Source: Deltaproteobacteria bacterium
Lineage (GTDB): Bacteria; JAEEML01
DNA length: 16,894 nucleotides
Assembly: GCA_016283195.1 (NCBI GenBank)
Contig: JAEEML010000065.1
Span: 1 to 16,894 of the forward strand
Direction: 5' to 3'
Shown: positions 16,050-16,894 of the stretch, piece after piece
Layout of the letters: every line of letters begins with the position of its first letter
Position numbering within the stretch: position 1 is the first letter of the stretch
Position numbers and translations under genes: made by a program
The notes under the pieces: model-generated
What the model was told of the DNA's origin: nothing
The model's database searches: none
The model's input: the letters and a program-made list of their open reading frames with translations, nothing else

Positions 16050-16625
16050 ATGAATCTTTCTACCGCTACAGAATATATGATAGCCTGGCGCCTCTTTTCG
16101 CTCTTTCCGGCGGCCTTTTATCTAAAGGCGGAAAATGGGCGCATTTTGGGCTATGCTGCCTCCAAATTTGCCCTAAAAGCCGAGATACACGTTTATACCA
16201 ATACCAACAAAATGCGCGAAATCTTTTATATAAAAGCGCGAAAAGTAATAGATTTCTCGGCAGCTTACAATGTCTTTCGCTCACCTGGTGATGTACTCAT
16301 CGGCACTTGGCGCCGCAAAGGCTTTTCTTCCATCACCCGCGACCACTGGGAACTACTCGATGCTCAGGGTAATCTTATCGGCGATCTTTTAGAAGATTCA
16401 GCGCAAAAAGCCATGATGCGCCGCCTCTGGACAAGCTATATTCCCCAATCTTTTACTCTGCGGGTAAATGGCCTGGCTGTGGCCGATTATCACCAAACAT
16501 TTTGGCCTTTTTTACTGCGCCTTAAAGTGGAACTTGCCGGTGAGCCGGATCCTGATATGGCCATCATGGTAGCTGCCGGCGGCATTTTACTGGATGCGAT
16601 AGAAGGCCGGCAAAAGCGCTGGTAG
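16050..16625 (+). CDS. LURP-one/Tubby C-terminal-like (scramblase-related) protein
   Basis: Protein of 191 residues with no clear signal peptide. It has a repeated beta-rich pattern of the LURP-one-related/Tubby-like superfamily: an opening Y-L-K-A-E-N-G-R-I-L-G-Y strand pair; a central I-K-A-R-K-V-I-D-F-S-A-A-Y segment; I-G-T-W-R-R-K-G-F-S-S-I then R-D-H-W-E-L-L-D; and a further G-N-L-I-G-D-L-L-E-D-S strand. It ends with a hydrophobic helix (A-A-G-G-I-L-L-D-A-I-E-G-R-Q), which in this superfamily packs inside the barrel. Bacterial members are uncharacterised or thought to bind lipids or membranes. The assignment rests on remembered pattern only. It is translationally coupled to the serine dehydratase gene, but no common pathway is evident. 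The RsmB-like gene follows after 11 bases. Confidence 0.65.
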   Translation: MNLSTATEYMIAWRLFSLFPAAFYLKAENGRILGYAASKFALKAEIHVYTNTNKMREIFYIKARKVIDFSAAYNVFRSPGDVLIGTWRRKGFSSITRDHWELLDAQGNLIGDLLEDSAQKAMMRRLWTSYIPQSFTLRVNGLAVADYHQTFWPFLLRLKVELAGEPDPDMAIMVAAGGILLDAIEGRQKRW

Positions 16626-16636
16626 AAGAGAAAAAA

Positions 16637-16894
16637 ATGGAATTAAATCGCCAGATTCTCGGTAAAGCGGCTCTCATTTTTAAAGATATCCTGCAATTTA
16701 GCGGTCCAGCTGATGGTACCTTACAACTCTTTTTCAAAAAAAATCCCAAGCTTGGTTCCGCTGAGCGCAAACTAATTTCAGAGCTTATTTTTAGCGCTCT
16801 GCGCCATTTGCAAACAATCAAAGAAGCCCTGGAGGCACCGGCTAATACTGATTCGACAGCCCTTCTCCTAGCTGCCCTTTACCTCTACCACCAA
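16637..16894 (+). CDS. RsmB-like 16S rRNA (cytosine-C5) methyltransferase, N-terminal part
   Basis: The reading frame is open from the ATG at 16637 to the right edge, 86 codons with no stop. The visible part resembles the NusB-like RNA-binding domain that begins RsmB/Sun-type methyltransferases: an initial helix, then G-P-A-D-G-T-L-Q-L-F-F-K, then the typical L-G-S-A-E-R-K-L-I-S-E-L-I-F-S-A-L-R-H segment. The catalytic SAM-binding domain with its paired cysteines would lie outside the window, so the call depends on the N-terminal domain alone. A free-standing NusB-like protein is less likely but possible. A purine-rich run (A-G-A-A-G-A-G) lies upstream of the start. It is the last visible gene of the plus-strand block. 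Confidence 0.6.
   Translation, partial: MELNRQILGKAALIFKDILQFSGPADGTLQLFFKKNPKLGSAERKLISELIFSALRHLQTIKEALEAPANTDSTALLLAALYLYHQ

Noticed and set aside
1-16894. Defence system, mobile element or biosynthetic cluster
   Set aside because: No transposase, integrase, nuclease, toxin-antitoxin pair, reverse transcriptase, repeat array or modular synthase is present; most genes are recognisable housekeeping or envelope functions.

Overview
The window looks like ordinary chromosome from a Gram-negative (diderm) bacterium of roughly balanced GC content. Evidence for two membranes is a TonB-family protein, a lipoprotein, an exported Slt-type lytic transglycosylase and UppP. A GTP-type PEP carboxykinase, a Flp pilin with a Q-G-M-T-E-Y mature start, and the linker style of the TonB protein suggest a deltaproteobacterial-type lineage (Desulfobacterota, Myxococcota or similar). 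That placement is inference and weakly held. I see no rRNA, tRNA, CRISPR array, insertion sequence, integrase or phage gene.

Positions 1-5178 (plus strand) carry the 3' part of pckG, then folE, a Slt70-like transglycosylase and an M50 site-2-type protease, spaced 25 to 39 bases apart. Positions 5187-10008 (minus strand) converge on that block with only 8 bases between stop codons. Read in their own direction, these genes are a lipoprotein HAD phosphatase with an EF-hand/dockerin-like loop, then, after an extended -10 promoter, an RluA-family pseudouridine synthase, a TonB-family protein and a rhomboid protease with a large extra C-terminal region.

A 197-base divergent intergenic region (10009-10205) leads into the second plus-strand block (10206 to the end). 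This holds a Flp-type pilin preceded by a perfect inverted repeat, a CpaA/TadV-type prepilin peptidase, metK, uppP, an unrecognised 179-residue protein, an unusually long L-serine dehydratase, a LURP-one/Tubby-like protein and the first 86 codons of an RsmB-like rRNA methyltransferase. Several genes here are nearly contiguous; the serine dehydratase stop codon lies inside the ribosome binding site of the next gene.

Most genes are housekeeping: gluconeogenesis, folate or queuosine precursor synthesis, SAM synthesis, the cell-wall lipid carrier cycle, peptidoglycan turnover and rRNA modification. Less ordinary are the 782-residue serine dehydratase (unknown N-terminal region, ACT-like domain placed before the beta domain, cysteine-rich tail), the exported HAD phosphatase with a calcium-loop motif, the pilin and peptidase pair without other tad genes, and two different intramembrane proteases placed tail to tail. 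I found no convincing evidence of a wholly new multi-gene system.
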